From: Sphagnum compactum
Taxonomy: Eukaryota > Bryophyta > Sphagnopsida > Sphagnales
Reading direction: 5' to 3'
Assembly: GCA_965153455.1 (NCBI GenBank)
Contig: OZ234503.1
Location: 4,154,001-4,218,000 of the forward strand
DNA length: 64,000 bases
Position 1 is the first letter of the stretch, and the number at the start of each line of letters is the position of its first letter. Positions 1 to 16,509 of this stretch are shown piece by piece. Under the pieces are notes generated by a model that saw nothing but the letters and a program-made list of their open reading frames with translations, was not told the DNA's origin and made no database searches. Both the position numbers and the translations under genes were made by a program.

Positions 1-300
1 AACCCATGTAACCCATGACTTTGAATGTCGTACTGTGATGAGCAACATTGTGAAATTTTCATCTTGATTGCATTGTTATGGACTGACTATGTACAGAACG
101 ACACTCTTGTACCGAACCCAAGAGCAGATTTTTTCTGCTCATGGGTTTTGTGATTGCACATTGAATACAGAAACCAAGTTGAGCTTCATGCTCCATTTGC
201 ACCTCTGTGACATTGGTGTTGCGTTTGCACAGAGAAGCTTTTGCCTCTGGCTTGTGTTTTTTGGTGATGGATTGACAGACTTCCTTTTTCTTGTATGCAG

Positions 301-393
301 TTTCGCAAGTTGTTTCCTCCGACAAAGTGGTCTGCAGAAGTCAATGCAGCTATTACAGTGCCATTCTTCCAGTGGCTGCTTGGACCATGTGAG
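301..393 (+). CDS. orphan exon of a D27-like (DUF4033) protein, partial
   Basis: A 93-nt exon-like block lies between a good acceptor (pyrimidine-rich tract ending TGTATGCAG at 300) and a donor (GTATAG at 394). It encodes 31 residues containing LFPPTKWSAE, AAITVPFFQWL and LLGPCE. This pattern is typical of the beta-carotene isomerase D27 / D27-like family, plastid iron proteins related to strigolactone and carotenoid metabolism, and is closest in my memory to the D27-like 1 branch. The exon expected next in the family, rich in EVEVNG and KKCRYLE motifs, is not found downstream. Instead a dispersed repeat starts at 562 and the EBP1 promoter follows. It may be the last visible exon of a gene lying to the left, or a captured fragment. 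The family call is fairly sure; functionality is unknown. Confidence 0.6.
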
Positions 394-561
394 GTATAGA
401 AGAACCTGGTGGCCTCTTCACCATGACCTCTTCAACTCCCTCTCACCCGCAACCCACCTCCCAGTTTTTTGTTTTGGTGTGTAAATTGTAGGGACTGGGC
501 TTTTGTTCATACCTTATGCATAACTCTGCACTTTGATGTTGAGTTGCTTGGTTCTCTCCAA

Positions 562-708
562 GCATGAAATGTCTGTCCGGCTTAAATAGACGGATGATGG
601 GATGCATGAAATGTCCGTTCGGCTTAAATAGATGGATGACGGGATGGATGAAAAGTCCGTCCGGTTGGATGACGGGACGGATGACGAGACGGATTAAGGG
701 GAAGCTTC
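562..708 (-). repeat. terminal-type repeat (GAAGCTTCCCC/CCGGACGG family), reversed copy
   Basis: Two near-identical 42-nt units (562-603, 604-645), each starting GCATGAAATGTC and ending GGATGAYGGGAT, are followed by a third partial unit. The block ends with GGATTAAGGGGAAGCTTC at 691-708. Read on the minus strand it starts GAAGCTTCCCCTTAATCCG and continues through CCGTCATCC, CCGGACGGAC and TATTTAAGCCG motifs. The same motifs in the same order recur at 40.69, 42.38, 44.34 and 45.28 kb in the opposite orientation. It looks like a transposon end with subterminal tandem repeats, but no transposase or target duplication was found. Confidence 0.65.
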
Positions 709-1784
709 ACGATGTCCTTTACTATATATAATTTCCTTTTGTTATCACTTTTCCTAATAACTACCTCCAACAGTTCCTAATAACTTTACATCCATTTTAT
801 AACTATCTCATTCTTTCTCCCTATCCACCAACATGGATATGAAAAAACCAAATTAACATGTGTACTTTCATGTCCATGAAATGTATATTAATTTAAGTTA
901 AATTTGACATTGACAGAAATAATGATGAATTATGTTATATAGCACAATCTTAATTGTGAGTCTAACTTAATACTTATTACATTTAATTTTAAATGTGACA
1001 ATCTTGATTGTAATAATCAATTTTGATTCTGACCACTAACCATTAACAATAATCATAATGGTGTAAATCCATCATGGCCAAATAATATGTTTTACCTTTC
1101 GAAACTTTAATTTAACTTAAAACTAACCTAGGTGTGAATGGACACCAAAATTGTTAACTAACATTTTAGATTTTTGCTAACTTTAACATAGATATTTTTC
1201 TTTATGACGTTATCTTAATGTTAAGCTACTCAATATTATAGGCCCTAACATTAAGCAAGAATGATGAAATTTTATTTGAGTAGTCCTATACGTAACATCC
1301 ATTGTGAAAATTACAAATTGTGCAAAATTTTAGTTCATATATCAACTTTCATTCATGAAAACGACAAAGTGTGTAAATAATAAATGGCCTTATTTTTCTA
1401 TATACTTTCATTACTAAATTTGTGATAACATGCAATACCTTCACTTGTCTTTGCAGAGCTTCATTAATGCTAATGAAATAACGAGCAAATACCTTTATTT
1501 GGCTATATCCCTTTATTAATGGAAATGTCATATTGTGTAATGTTTGCAGTTAATTATGCATTATTTTTAATTATGATTTCATTGTGTACAATGAAAAAAC
1601 ATGTAATATTCACATGTTATATCTCTTATACACAATATGAACATTTAAAAAAATAAAATTTATGGTCAAAACAAATTAAAACATATACAAATGATTCCAT
1701 ATTGTCAACCTTCAACAATTGAAGCTTGTCTTTAGTTTTTATTTTTGTTAATGTATGTGAAAGTAAGAACCGACATGTGATTAG
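709..1784. other. AT-rich intergenic DNA, no gene seen
   Basis: Short A/T-rich sequence with stops in all frames. No recognisable protein similarity, RNA gene or inverted repeat was seen. Confidence 0.6.
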
Positions 1785-1838
1785 TAAATAGGTAGGTAGT
1801 TGCACATAGGTAGTAGTTAGTAGGTAGGTAGGTAGGGA
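1785..1838. repeat. TAGG-type short tandem repeat tract
   Basis: Repeated TAGGTAGG and TAGTAGTTAG motifs, related to the TAGGTAGG-like parts of the foldback just downstream. Confidence 0.55.
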
Positions 1839-1920
1839 CAAATACTTGGTTAATAATTAAACATGGGCATGTAGGTAACAAATACAAAACAGGCAACATT
1901 CAATATTTAAGTAAAGGCCA

Positions 1921-2100
1921 AATAGATGATTAGTAGGGTTTAGGGTTTAGGGTAAACTAATGCCTACTACTTGTACAAAGAGCCCTACCCAATAACCACC
2001 TAGCCCTACCCAATAATAGTAGGTGGTTATTGGGTAGGGCTCTTTGTACAAGTAGGCATTAGGTTACCCTAAACCCTAAACCTACCTACTGATCATCTAT
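1921..2100. repeat. foldback element with about 80-nt arms carrying telomere-like motifs
   Basis: The left arm 1921-2001 and right arm 2021-2100 are reverse complements with only a few mismatches and small gaps; the spacer of 19 nt is 2002-2020. Each arm contains two TTTAGGG-type units, then ATGCCTACT, TTGTACAAAGAGCCCTACCC and AATAACCACCT. The inner 36 nt of the arms, around TTGTACAAAGAGCC, pair perfectly. A further partial copy of the arm (GGTGGTTATTGGGTAGGGCTC) follows at 2110-2130. Transcribed, it would form a long hairpin. No coding capacity and no clear target duplication were seen. Confidence 0.85.
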
Positions 2101-2244
2101 GTGCAAATAGGTGGTTATTGGGTAGGGCTCTACCCAAAGAAGATTAAAAGTAACTAAGTGACAGGTAAAAAACTAACCCGTGTGATTAGCCATAGGATAG
2201 GAGGCGAATAGAAAAGCGTTTCTTGTCCCACTCACCATCCATTC

Positions 2245-2270
2245 ATTCATCCATCCATCCATCCATCCAT
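2245..2270. repeat. (ATCC)n microsatellite
   Basis: ATTC and ATCC units in a row upstream of the EBP1 leader. Confidence 0.8.
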
Positions 2271-2333
2271 TGGCCATAGATGGTAATTTGGAATGGGTAA
2301 CATCTGTCATGAAGGAGGAGGGGTTTTGGAGCT

Positions 2334-2633
2334 GGAACCCTAACCCTAATTAGGGCGGCGCTTTTGTCACTGCTCTGCACAGATGTTGTCCATTTGTGTC
2401 GTAGAGAGAGAGAGGTTCGAGAGTTGCACACCAAAATTGAGCACCTCCTGGTTTCGTCGTTTTGCCTGCCTGCTGTAGGAAGCTCTCATCTGTTACTTTG
2501 CTCAGCTTCTGTTTTTCTGTTTAATTTTTTCTGGTCCTCCTTTTCGTCTTTGGAGTGGATTTTTCCCTTCTGTTTTTTTTCTCCCTTTTTTCTGCGTGGG
2601 AGTGGATTGCAAGGAAGAAAGGGGGGAGTTGCG
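2334..2633 (+). promoter_or_regulatory. EBP1 core promoter / 5' leader with telo-box-like motif
   Basis: The motif AACCCTAACCCTAATTAGGG at 2336-2355 resembles the plant telo-box (AAACCCTA), which is common near transcription starts of translation and ribosome genes. It is followed by a GAGAGAGAGAG stretch (2402-2412) and a pyrimidine-rich leader up to the ATG at 2634. The exact transcription start cannot be seen. The motif fits the known co-regulation of EBP1 with ribosome biogenesis, but this is inference. Confidence 0.45.
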
Positions 2634-5600
2634 ATGTCGGACGAGGAGAATAAGGACGAGAAGGAATTGGACCTGAGTTCCCAAGATGTGGTGACCAAGT
2701 ACAAATGTGCTGCTGAAATTGCCAACAGTGAGAAGACACTTTCATTTTGCCCTAATTAGTAATCTTGTCCGCATTTTGTAGTTGAGTAAATTCAAACTTC
2801 TCATAATCCCTGAGTCTATTTGCTCTGGTTTGAAATTTGATTTCGATTCTCGTCTCGCAGCCTCGTGACATGAGAAGGTTTCACCTCGGTGGGGGAAACA
2901 AAGAGATAAGCTGAATGGAATGCAAGAGTTTGTCACATAATCTCTGGCATTTGGAACTTGATGTATTGTGGTATGATAATTGTTTGACATCCCTTTCCGT
3001 AGTAATAATTCTCTCGTTGGCCGAAATCATGGCTCCAGATGTGTAAGATCTGCTGATGCAGACGCCCCAAAAATGTTTGGTATATTCATTTGCAAAAATG
3101 TATTGGAAAAATCTGGAACATGAAACTCTTTGACTAAAACCTATCCGGTTGAGCTCAGAGCTGAATGTCTCTACAGATGCTGTGTCCTTTTTAGAAAATG
3201 TCTTAATTCTCTCCATGTGCATTGAGAGCTGAACGGGAGATTTGAGAAGAAGGAACGAATAAGATGTTGAAAGGGACGCTTGGTATGAATGTGGATGAGC
3301 AGAGGCATTGCAAACAGTGGTATCAGAATGCAAGCCAGGGGTGAAGGTGGTGGACCTATGTGAGAAGGGTGATGCATTGATTCAAGAGTAAGATTCAGTG
3401 TTTCCCTCTACCCCTGCCCTCAACTATAGCTTCTTCTTTTTTCCCTTACCTCTACTCTGAACCTTTCTTCTTGGATTGCTGTCCAATCAACTTGGGGATT
3501 CCACAATGTTGTGCTGCTACTTTTAGAATTAAAAAATATATATTCCATATTTTCTGGAGGTCCTCAAATCCATAAAAGGAGTTCATTTGAGTAGTGCTTT
3601 CCTCAATGCAAGAGTTGAAGAATTAGTTTCTCAGGATTCCTGAGCAATGGGTTTGTGGTGGCAGTCAAACAGCACTCATGTTCAAAAACTCAAAAAAAAA
3701 GATTGAGAAGGGCGTTGCATTTCCAACCTGTATTTCAATCAACAACACAGTCTGCCATTTTTCACCTTTGGCAGGTGATGAGACAGTTCTTGCAGCCAAT
3801 GACATTGTCAAAATGTAAGCATTTGTCATCACCATCTTCCTTTTGTAATGTCTGGAACTACTAACTGTTGTCCATATCAAGAGCAAAAAGAAGCCTCTTC
3901 TCTCTTGAGTTCACTGTGCAGAAACTTATTCAGACTTTTTCATTCAGAGAATAAATGATGGACAATAATCCATTGGTTTGAACTCTTTGAATCCAGTAAT
4001 ACCATTGGATTTTGTTGCCTTTATATTCCTCCTTCCTGATAGTAGGTGGAAGGAAACATGTGACTTTAAATTAAATTGCTTGTATGGTGGATTGGGAAGA
4101 GTCTGGAGAATTGGCTGATTTGTTTTGCTGAATATTGGGTGACAGAGATCTGGGCTGTCACATTGATGGGTTTGTAGCAGTCGTAGCACACACACACATG
4201 CTTTGTGATGGCCCTGTTAAGGGCAGAGCCGCAGATGTGCTGATGGCCTGTCATACTGCAGCAGAAGTAGCCCTTCGACTTGTTAGGCCTGGCAGAAAGG
4301 TATAAATGCTCATCTCCAATTTGGACTCTTTATATCTGATGAGTCTGTTCTAGCATTTGGAGGTGTCTGGCCAAGTGGATTGGCCATATGCTTTCTCTTG
4401 CCCTTTCACTTGCAGGTCAATGGCTTGTGAATCTGGAATTGAAGCACACCATAACAACTGAGGGTGTTGAGCAGAATAAGGAGGTGACTGAGGCAATACA
4501 GAAAGTGGCAGCAGCATATGACTGCAAGATTGCAGAGGGTGTATTGAGCCATCAAATGAAACAGTTCGTGATTGATGCAAACAAAGTGATTCTCAGTGTG
4601 GCCAACTCAGAAACGCGTGTTGACGATGCAGAGTTTGAGGAGAATGAGGTGTATGCCATTGATGTTGTCACCAGCACTGGGGAGGGCAAGGTCTGTACAT
4701 GACCTCTTGTCTGCATCTCCATGATCTGAACTTTGTAATTTTAGGGAAAAAGAATGTGAAATGTGCTTACATGAAAGCTGGACATTAAAACACATGGTAC
4801 CCAAGAGGTTTGGTGTTTTTAGCTCACTGTACTTCACTTCTTGGTGTTCCCAACTTGATTTTCTGCTTTTTGTGGGATGGTTATAGCCACGGTTGCTTGA
4901 TGAAAAGCAAACAACTATATATAAGAGAGCTGTTGACAAGAGCTACCATCTTAAGATGAAGGCATCCCGGTTTATCTTCAGCGAAATCAACACAAAGTTC
5001 CCTATAATGCCATTCACTGCAAGGTGTAACATTCTCTTTCTCCCTATAGATGACGGGTGAACTAAGTGCTAGCTGACATCGTGACTAAGCTTCCCACCAC
5101 TTCTGGAAATGTGACAGAAACTCAGGACATCAGATTTTGTCTAATGGTGTGCCAGATTATTACATACTTATCTACACACACCTATGGGTGAAGATAACAA
5201 TTTTTTTCATAATTATTTTTTGTTTCTTAGTTCTAGTTTGTCCCTTCTGTGTTTTTCATTTCTCTGAACTCTGTAATTTCTTATCTGGAGGTTCTTTGAC
5301 TTCAAGGAAAAGTTTTAACCCTTTTATGGCTTTCTTGATCATGAGTATGGAGATTTCTTAATTCTCATTGTTATTATCTACACCCACCAATGGGAGCTGA
5401 TGAAGTGAGTGTGGAGTAATGGTAGCTAGTAACTACCACTTGTCATGATTGTGATGGTCTGATGCTTTGTGAGTGCAACACTCACAAGGTCATGACCACA
5501 CTGATTCTTGTTGTGTTTGTTTTAGTTAGTTCTTGAGGTTACTTAGTGCCAGTTTGTTACCTTTGTTGCTAGATCTGGCACAAAGGTTATCTTAAGGTTT

Positions 5601-6596
5601 ATTGTGAAGCTCTCTGCCATCTCATAAGTATGGTGTCCAATCAACTGTGCCACATGCTCCTAGACATGCTGTTTTGGTGGAGGCTTATGGTGATTGGTAT
5701 GGATGGATGCAGGGCATTGGAGGAGAAGCGAGCTCGGCTTGGACTTGTGGAGTGTGTCAATCATGATCTTTTACAGCCTTACCCTGTTCTCCATGAAAAG
5801 CCTGGTCAGTCTGAGGCCAATTCTAAACTAATTATCTGGTTCTTTTGAATTTTGAAGACACCCTGTGTCCCCTCTCTGACTCACATGTTATCCCAAGGCC
5901 TCTCCTTCAACTGGAAAGGAGCTTTTTACACTTGCAATGTTTTCTCTTGTTTCTCTGTCAGCCCTTTGTCTTATGGGTGGTTGTAATTCAGCTTAAGAGG
6001 CTTTAATTCAGTTGTAAGTAGCTCTTTCTTCTGTTCGATAGAAAATGTGTAAAGCTTTTATCACAAGTCAGACAATAGATTGGATTCACTGCATTTTTTG
6101 CTGTCTGATCTTCATGAGGGTTAATGGCAACTGAAATGAGATCATGCAGGGGACTTTGTGGCGCACATCAAGTTCACAGTCTTGTTGATGCCAAATGGGT
6201 CGGATCGCATCACTGGCCACAGCCTTCAGGAACTTCAGCCCTTGAAGGTGCCTGAGGACCCAGAGATCAAAACCTGGTTGGCAATGGCCACCAAGGCAAA
6301 GAAGAAGGGTGGTGGCAAGAAAAAGAAAGGTGCTTATCTGCTCATTTAATTGTCCACTTGATGCAGTATGCAGCCCCTTGCTCTTTGCATTTGTTGAACA
6401 TTGTGACTCATCTCGATTTAAGGGTAACCATTTCAGGAAAAGGTGATTGGGGTGTGAAAAATGATTACCACTATGGAAATTGATGAGTTTTTTAGGTTTG
6501 TGGAAAACAGGCAAGAAGGGTGAGGATCAGGCAGAAGGCCAAGATGAGGCCATGGATATAGCAGCTGGAGATGGTGAGAACATGGACACCACATAG
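2634..6596 (+). CDS. EBP1: EBP1 / PA2G4-like proliferation-associated protein, M24 (methionine aminopeptidase-like) fold
   Basis: Nine exons: 2634-2727, 3303-3387, 3665-3814, 4146-4299, 4475-4690, 4887-5023, 5713-5804, 6150-6329, 6511-6596. They total 1194 nt, 397 residues plus TAG, against about 390 in other plants. The start is the ATG of MSDEENKDEKELDL, the usual family N-terminus. Family blocks in order are VVTKYKCAAEIAN, SKKKIEKGVAFPTCIS, IDLGCHIDGF, EAIQKVAAAYDCKI, EFEENEVYAIDVV, MKASRFIFSEI, EKRARLGLVECVNH and IKFTVLLMPNGSDRI. The tail is lysine-rich (KKKGGGKKKK), as expected for nucleolar and rRNA binding. Family knowledge: the protein keeps the pita-bread fold but lacks peptidase activity; in plants it promotes growth and ribosome assembly. 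All introns are GT-AG; the exon 5 donor (GTCTGT) is weak. It is convergent with the VPS4 gene. Confidence 0.95.
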
Positions 6597-8436
6597 GTGT
6601 CGGGGTTGATTTTCCTCATCATGATCAACAATGTACTGATTAAACTTCACACACATTAGGGCCAACCTAAACAGACTTTGGCCAAGTAGCTGTTTGCTAG
6701 ACTTGGTTCCCTGTTTGCCCCACAGAGTAAAGCATTGATTGAGCAAAGTCGCCTGAAATGACCATGTGCCAATACAGTTTTGTGGAAATGTTGCAGTGCT
6801 TTCAGGATTGGGATAAGTGATTGTGCCTGGTTCAAAGTTTGTGCCAACTATTCAGACAGAATCACAATCCTTTTGCAAAAGGACCTGTAATGTCCCCCGA
6901 TTCAACTCCTGGCACAGTGCAATTGTGTCGAGATGTAAGATAGTTTTGCAGTTGACTTGGTTTTTATGGGTGGAGTTGAATGCTGAAGGACTTTGATGGA
7001 AGACTCTCCTTGCAACCTAGTGTGTTTCAGTTTTTGGTACAATTCCGCACTGAGCCATTGAGCACTAACTTCGCATAAAGCAGGAGGGAGATCATGACCC
7101 AGATCGTGATCATCCACATAAATCATGAGGTGGCCACCCCTCCAGGTGTGGATGAACATTATGGCTACCATTCAGGTGCAGAAGTCATCTTACACCTACG
7201 AGTTTCAGTGCAGAACATTGCAGTAGGCACCTTGCACGTTAGGCCTTTGTAATCAGAAGAGGATATACTTGCACGGTAGGCCTTTGTAATCAGAAGAGGC
7301 AATAGTCGTAAATATAAGGTGCCCTCCCCTGACACTGGAAAGAAACAGCCAGGGCTTGCAATGGAAACATTAGAGGATATTGGTTGCCAAAGACCCTTTG
7401 GCATGGGGGTACGTCATTGTTATGGAGTTGCACTGGTCCTCGTGCACCTTATTTATCAAAGGATATGTACTGCAAACCCTTGCCTCATACCCACCACTAT
7501 TAGAGATTATAATAACTAGAACCAGACCTGAAGGGAAAAACTGGCAAGGGGTATGAACCCAAAACTCAAGTAAATAACAGCCATCAGACCTGCAGAAGTT
7601 TTCAACTATGGTTCAGATTTCTGTAGTTTGTAAAGATGTCATTTGCCTTCCCATAGTGGCATCTATCCCATTTGCAACATCTCTGTCATTTGAAATATCG
7701 CTTTCTTCCTTTCTGCATTTCCTATCAATGTGCCCACACTTGCTGGGCTTTACTGATAATGTCCTTTTCATTTTCTATCAACAGTAGCCCCCTAAGAGAA
7801 TATTGGAGAACAGTTAAAACAATTTTGAAGGAAAGATCACAATTTCAAATCATAAAGGCACCTGATTTGGAGAATCGAGATATAACTTCAACAATTTCAT
7901 GAGATGGGCACATTGTACACACCCGTCATTTCCACTCTGGTTGGAGACAAGATTATGGGACAAACCATTGAGCCCATGCATTTTGTCATGCCCAACTTGT
8001 AACACTATGTTCTGGTAATATCCAACCTACATTTCAAAGCAACTGATTCACCAAGAAATATGCTGGTGTTTAACATGTCAACAGTATCTTATGGCAGTTT
8101 AAACTGTTGTCTTAAAAGGGTATCAATCTGAGAAAAAACTGAAGCACCAACCCCATTCAGGTGGGTTTGTCCTGCACTACAACAGTGGGTGAAAATCATC
8201 CATCCTCAATCACCACCAATGACTGCAGAAGGGTCCAATAATACTTGCACAAATCTATCTATCAACACAGAAGTTCAACCATGTCCTTACATAAAAGGCT
8301 CCTTGGTACCACCAAGGACCTGTAGAAGGCGGACATGAAATTAACCTTGTTTAGTGTAACTGATAGCTAGTTCTAATCACGAGGCATCAAGGGATGCTTT
8401 GAAACAAAAAACATATTCTGTGATTGTTATAGTACC
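6597..8436. other. convergent intergenic region between EBP1 and VPS4
   Basis: Holds the 3' ends of both genes and no recognisable exon. ORFs here are short and show no family motifs. A two-copy 37-nt direct repeat lies at 7231-7306. Confidence 0.6.
7231..7306. repeat. two-copy 37-nt tandem repeat
   Basis: Two adjacent copies beginning CTTGCACG and containing TAGGCCTTTGTAATCAGAAG differ at only a few positions. Probably a recent local duplication in the EBP1 3' flank. Confidence 0.75.
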
Positions 8437-12628
<4,192 letters not shown>

Positions 12629-13200
12629 GGCTTCCAAAAAACCGAGCTCCAAAACGTGGCGCCCTTCTCGTTCTTGGCAAAGAACGGCGCCTCTTTTTTG
12701 ACGTCGACTTATGCAAGCCAGTAAAATCAGAGACCCTGAAAAGGCGACCACGATCTAGGTTAATCACAGACACTCCAAAACCCTCAAAACGATCTACCTG
12801 TTCCCCATGCCGTCACGAACTCTGGCCCACAAAGATCAAAGCAGCAGCAGGAAAGCTAGACGCATCCTCCTCGACTTCCGGGAGATACAAACCAAGAGCT
12901 TTCAAGAGAGAGAGAGAGAGGACAAATGAAAAACTTAGAACAGGGAATTAATTTACTAAGAAGAAAACACTTAAGAGAGAGAGAAGAGAGTGTCTCTGGT
13001 GCGTTCCGGGGCACAAGGAAGAAACACAAAAGAAGCGCGAGGAATAGAAGAGAAGGAAGCGCGAGCGTGCAACAGCGTCGCGGACGAGGAAACAAAGGAA
13101 GGAAAGAAGAAGGAAAGCGCAAACCCACTCTGGTCACAACATCCGCAACTCGCCCCCCCCTTTCGTGCGCAAAGAAAGACAAAAAGCCCTGATAAGATTA
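12629..13200 (-). promoter_or_regulatory. VPS4 5' leader and promoter region
   Basis: Upstream of the VPS4 start (minus strand), the sequence is GC-richer than its surroundings. On the transcript strand it has long CT/GA tracts (12908-12920 and 12975-12985). ORFs on either strand here are compositional and match no family. The transcription start cannot be placed. Confidence 0.45.
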
Positions 13201-13329
13201 GTAACCTAGCTCTCGTGATTAGTAGCCTACGAACTTTCTAATCCCCTTCATAGTGGCCTACTCGTTCACGCTAAGTGAGGCTGATTAGTGACCTGATTAG
13301 TGACTAATACTCTAATTTGTGTCTAAGTT

Positions 13330-14095
13330 TGTCGGCAACCAATTTCAGGTCCGGTCCGGTCCGGCCCGGTCCATCCAGACTGCGGTTCCGGTCCGGCTGA
13401 GGCAGAGACGAGGTCAGTAAACTGGATTTAGTGACTAGTAATTTACTAGTAATCTCACACATAGTTACCTTACTCGCGTTCCTACCCTAGTAAGTATTGT
13501 ATCAACTTTGGTACCTTACTAATTATCCCCTACTGACATAGCTACCTTAATAACTAATTATCTTACTAACCTAACTACTATACTAACTATCTACCTTATT
13601 AACCTAGCTTTACCCTGTTAACAACATACCTTACAAACTTAATTACCTTACTAACCTAACCATTGTACTAACAACCTACCCTACTAACCTAGCTAGGTTA
13701 CTATTCAGTAACCCTATATACACAACCACCTTATTGACATAAATATTTTACAAACCTAGTCACCTTGATGATAAAGTAAGTTGTTTCTTATATATTAACT
13801 TGCTTATCTACTTAACTACTTTGCTAGTGTAACTTTCTTCCTAGCTACTAACTTGCCTACCTACATGCCTACCTATTCTAATAACCTATCTACCTTGTTC
13901 TTTGAATTTCTTTCTATTTACTAACTTGCCTATTGACCCAACTATCTACTTATATACTTACTTACCTACCTATGCACCCACCTTCCTACCTATCACTATG
14001 TTCACTAACCTACCTATGTTTTTTACATAGCCAAATACCTAACTAATTACCTACTCATTTTCCCACCCCCCCCAGCCCCCCAATCCTACTTATCA
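13330..14095. repeat. degenerate CTAACCTACCT-type minisatellite
   Basis: A short CCGGTCCGGTCCGG run (13351-13362) is followed by more than 600 nt of imperfect ACCTTACTAACCTA and CTACCTACCT units. Most units are decayed, so copy number cannot be given exactly. No ORF. Confidence 0.7.
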
Positions 14096-16169
14096 ATTTA
14101 TTAAGGTTCGCCCTAATTCATGGATGATGAACAGAGGTCCCCATATGTAGGTATTATACACAATTATAGTGGAAACAATGTCATAATTGCAACCATTTTG
14201 GTTTAGTTAATGCATATTTTATTATATTTTGTTTATGTAATTTATTTATGGAATGGACACTATAATACATCTTTTCATGTAATTATTAAAAGTATGTATT
14301 AATGGATTAGGGTTTAGGTTTAGGGTTGGGATAGATAAATTAGTTAGCAAGTTTTTCACAAATTCATAGTAATTAACCTAAATTAGGCTAAATTTGGGGG
14401 GGAAATTTTAGGGTTTAGATATATGTGAAGTATTACAATTTCATTCTATGTTTTTTTCAAAGAGAGTGGAAAAAATGAAATTGGAAAGATCACACAAGGG
14501 TAAGAGACATATCTTTTCTTTTGGTTTTTTACAAAATTTATTTGATTGTTTTTTTAAATTAAGGATTTTTTTTCAGTTAGTAAATCTTTGTAGTTTAAAA
14601 GTTTTAAAATTTGGTTTCTAGTTTTTTTCCTACTTTTAAAAAAAAAATTGTTTTGCATTATATAATTTGTATAATTTGTATAGGTTTTTTGGGTTTAGGG
14701 CATATATCACTAGGACTTTTTTTTAATAGGGTTTATATAATTAGGGTTGTAATAAGGCTTATGGCAAAATATCATTTAAATTTTTAGGGTTATGCCTTAT
14801 GTTTAATGTTTAGGAATTTGATTCATATATATCAAAGCTTCAGGTTTATACTTTATACTTTGCTCATTGTATTATGATCTTATCACTTTTTTAGATCTAT
14901 AACATAATTATGAATCTCCTTTGTTTTCATATGTTCCATAGTTGCTAAAGTTCAATATTTCTTAACCCATTTTTGTTTAAATGCAATACCCGTATCATAT
15001 TGTGATAATTCATTAACCATGAAACATAAAAATATTTTTTAAATATTTGAATCCTAGCCAATACATCATAAAATTCATGTTTTCAAAATTATTTATTCAC
15101 CTTATAGTATGATTTAACATATATATAAATGAACATAATGCAAAATTGGTCACATTGATGATACAGGGGGTTAAGGTTTAATGTAAATTTTACTACTTAA
15201 TGTTAAAATTATGGTTTAGGTTTAGAGTTTTGGACATATAAATTAATTCACATTTTTTTTACAAGTCTACAATAAATAAAATAAATCTAGGGTGCATTTT
15301 GGGCGGAAATTTTAGGGCTTAAGCATATGTAAAACAATGCAATGTCATTTATATTTTTTTAAAGAAAGTGAAAGAACTTAACTTAGAAATATTACTAAAT
15401 GGCAAGAAACATACCTTATTTTGTGTTTGGTTAGAAATCTTATTTAATTATTCAAAAAATAAAGGCTAAATTTCTAGTTGGTGAAAATAAGTACGTGTGC
15501 GGGTATTGCAAAATTATATGAATGCCTAGCCCTAAATGCAATACCCATATTCAAGTTTGTTTCAATATAACCCATAAGTGATTTAGGTAACTTGAGGTGT
15601 AGACCCAACTTTAAATGCAATACCCACATGTAGGGTCATTTCAAAATAACCAGTATGTAATTTGGGTGGCCTTTTAATGAAAACCAAAGCCTATATGCAA
15701 CACTTGCATGAAAGTTCATTTTGAAATAATCCCATAGGTGATTTAAACAACCTTAAGTGAAGAATCAACCTTACCCACATGTAAGGTCACTTTAAAATAA
15801 GTGGTTTGGGTACCCAAAATATGTCTCTTTATATACCTAAATTAATTTTATGATAATTAATTGTCATGAATAATTATCTAAAATAATGGTTTGAATAAGT
15901 TATCAACATAAAAAATTTAATTAATATAATAAATTAAATATTAAATTATTGATTTTATTTTTAGATCTAAATTTTAATTATCTGAATAATTAAGGTTCAA
16001 CCGAATAATCATTTAATTAATATTGAGAAATAAATTATTGTTTAAATATGATAATCAATCATTTACATTATCTAAAATTTTTTTTAGTAAAATTTTAATG
16101 ATGACATTATTTGTTGATACTTATACTAGATTATTATGTGATATGAGTCCCATAAATATTACAATGGAA
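14096..16169. other. AT-rich DNA with scattered telomere-like motifs and decayed repeats
   Basis: Contains TTAGGGTTTAGG motifs near 14307-14325 and 14690-14790. From about 15500 to 15790, decayed direct repeats of roughly 100 nt share AATGCAATACCCA, TTCAAAATAACC and GTGATTT words. No gene recognised. Confidence 0.5.
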
Positions 16170-16400
16170 ACCTATATGCAAGTATTGCAAAATATGTTAA
16201 AAATCAGCAACTTTTTATGGACCTATATGCGGGTACTATTATGGATGTTAAAAAAATCAACTACTAGACCTATATGCGGGTATTGCAATGGATGTAAAAA
16301 AACCAGCAACTATTTACAAGACCTATATGAGGGTATTGTAATGGATGTAAAAAACCCAGCAACTATTTACGAAACCTATATGAGGTATTGCATATTTGAA
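16170..16400. repeat. about 50-nt tandem repeat, four to five units
   Basis: Units start ACCTATATGCGGGTATTGCA, continue ATGGATGTAAAAAA and end with CAGCAACTATTTAC. Units begin near 16170, 16220, 16268, 16321 and 16373. The 129-codon plus-strand ORF across it is a product of the repeat and matches nothing. Confidence 0.75.
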
Positions 16401-16509
16401 ATGGCCTTATGAAAATTATAATAGAAAGGATGTAGGTATTGCATAATGTTCATTTTGATTTTTGTAAACCCTAAACAAATTGATGTTACCTGTTCATATG
16501 GGCCTATTT

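Noticed and set aside
4388-4474. Upstream extension of EBP1 exon 5 (open in frame from 4388)
   Set aside because: Adds residues absent from the family; the acceptor GAGCAG before 4475 gives the exact family sequence NKEVTEAIQ and keeps phase 0.
12856-13241. Several ORFs on both strands in the VPS4 leader
   Set aside because: GA/CT-rich leader composition; no family motif and inconsistent frames.
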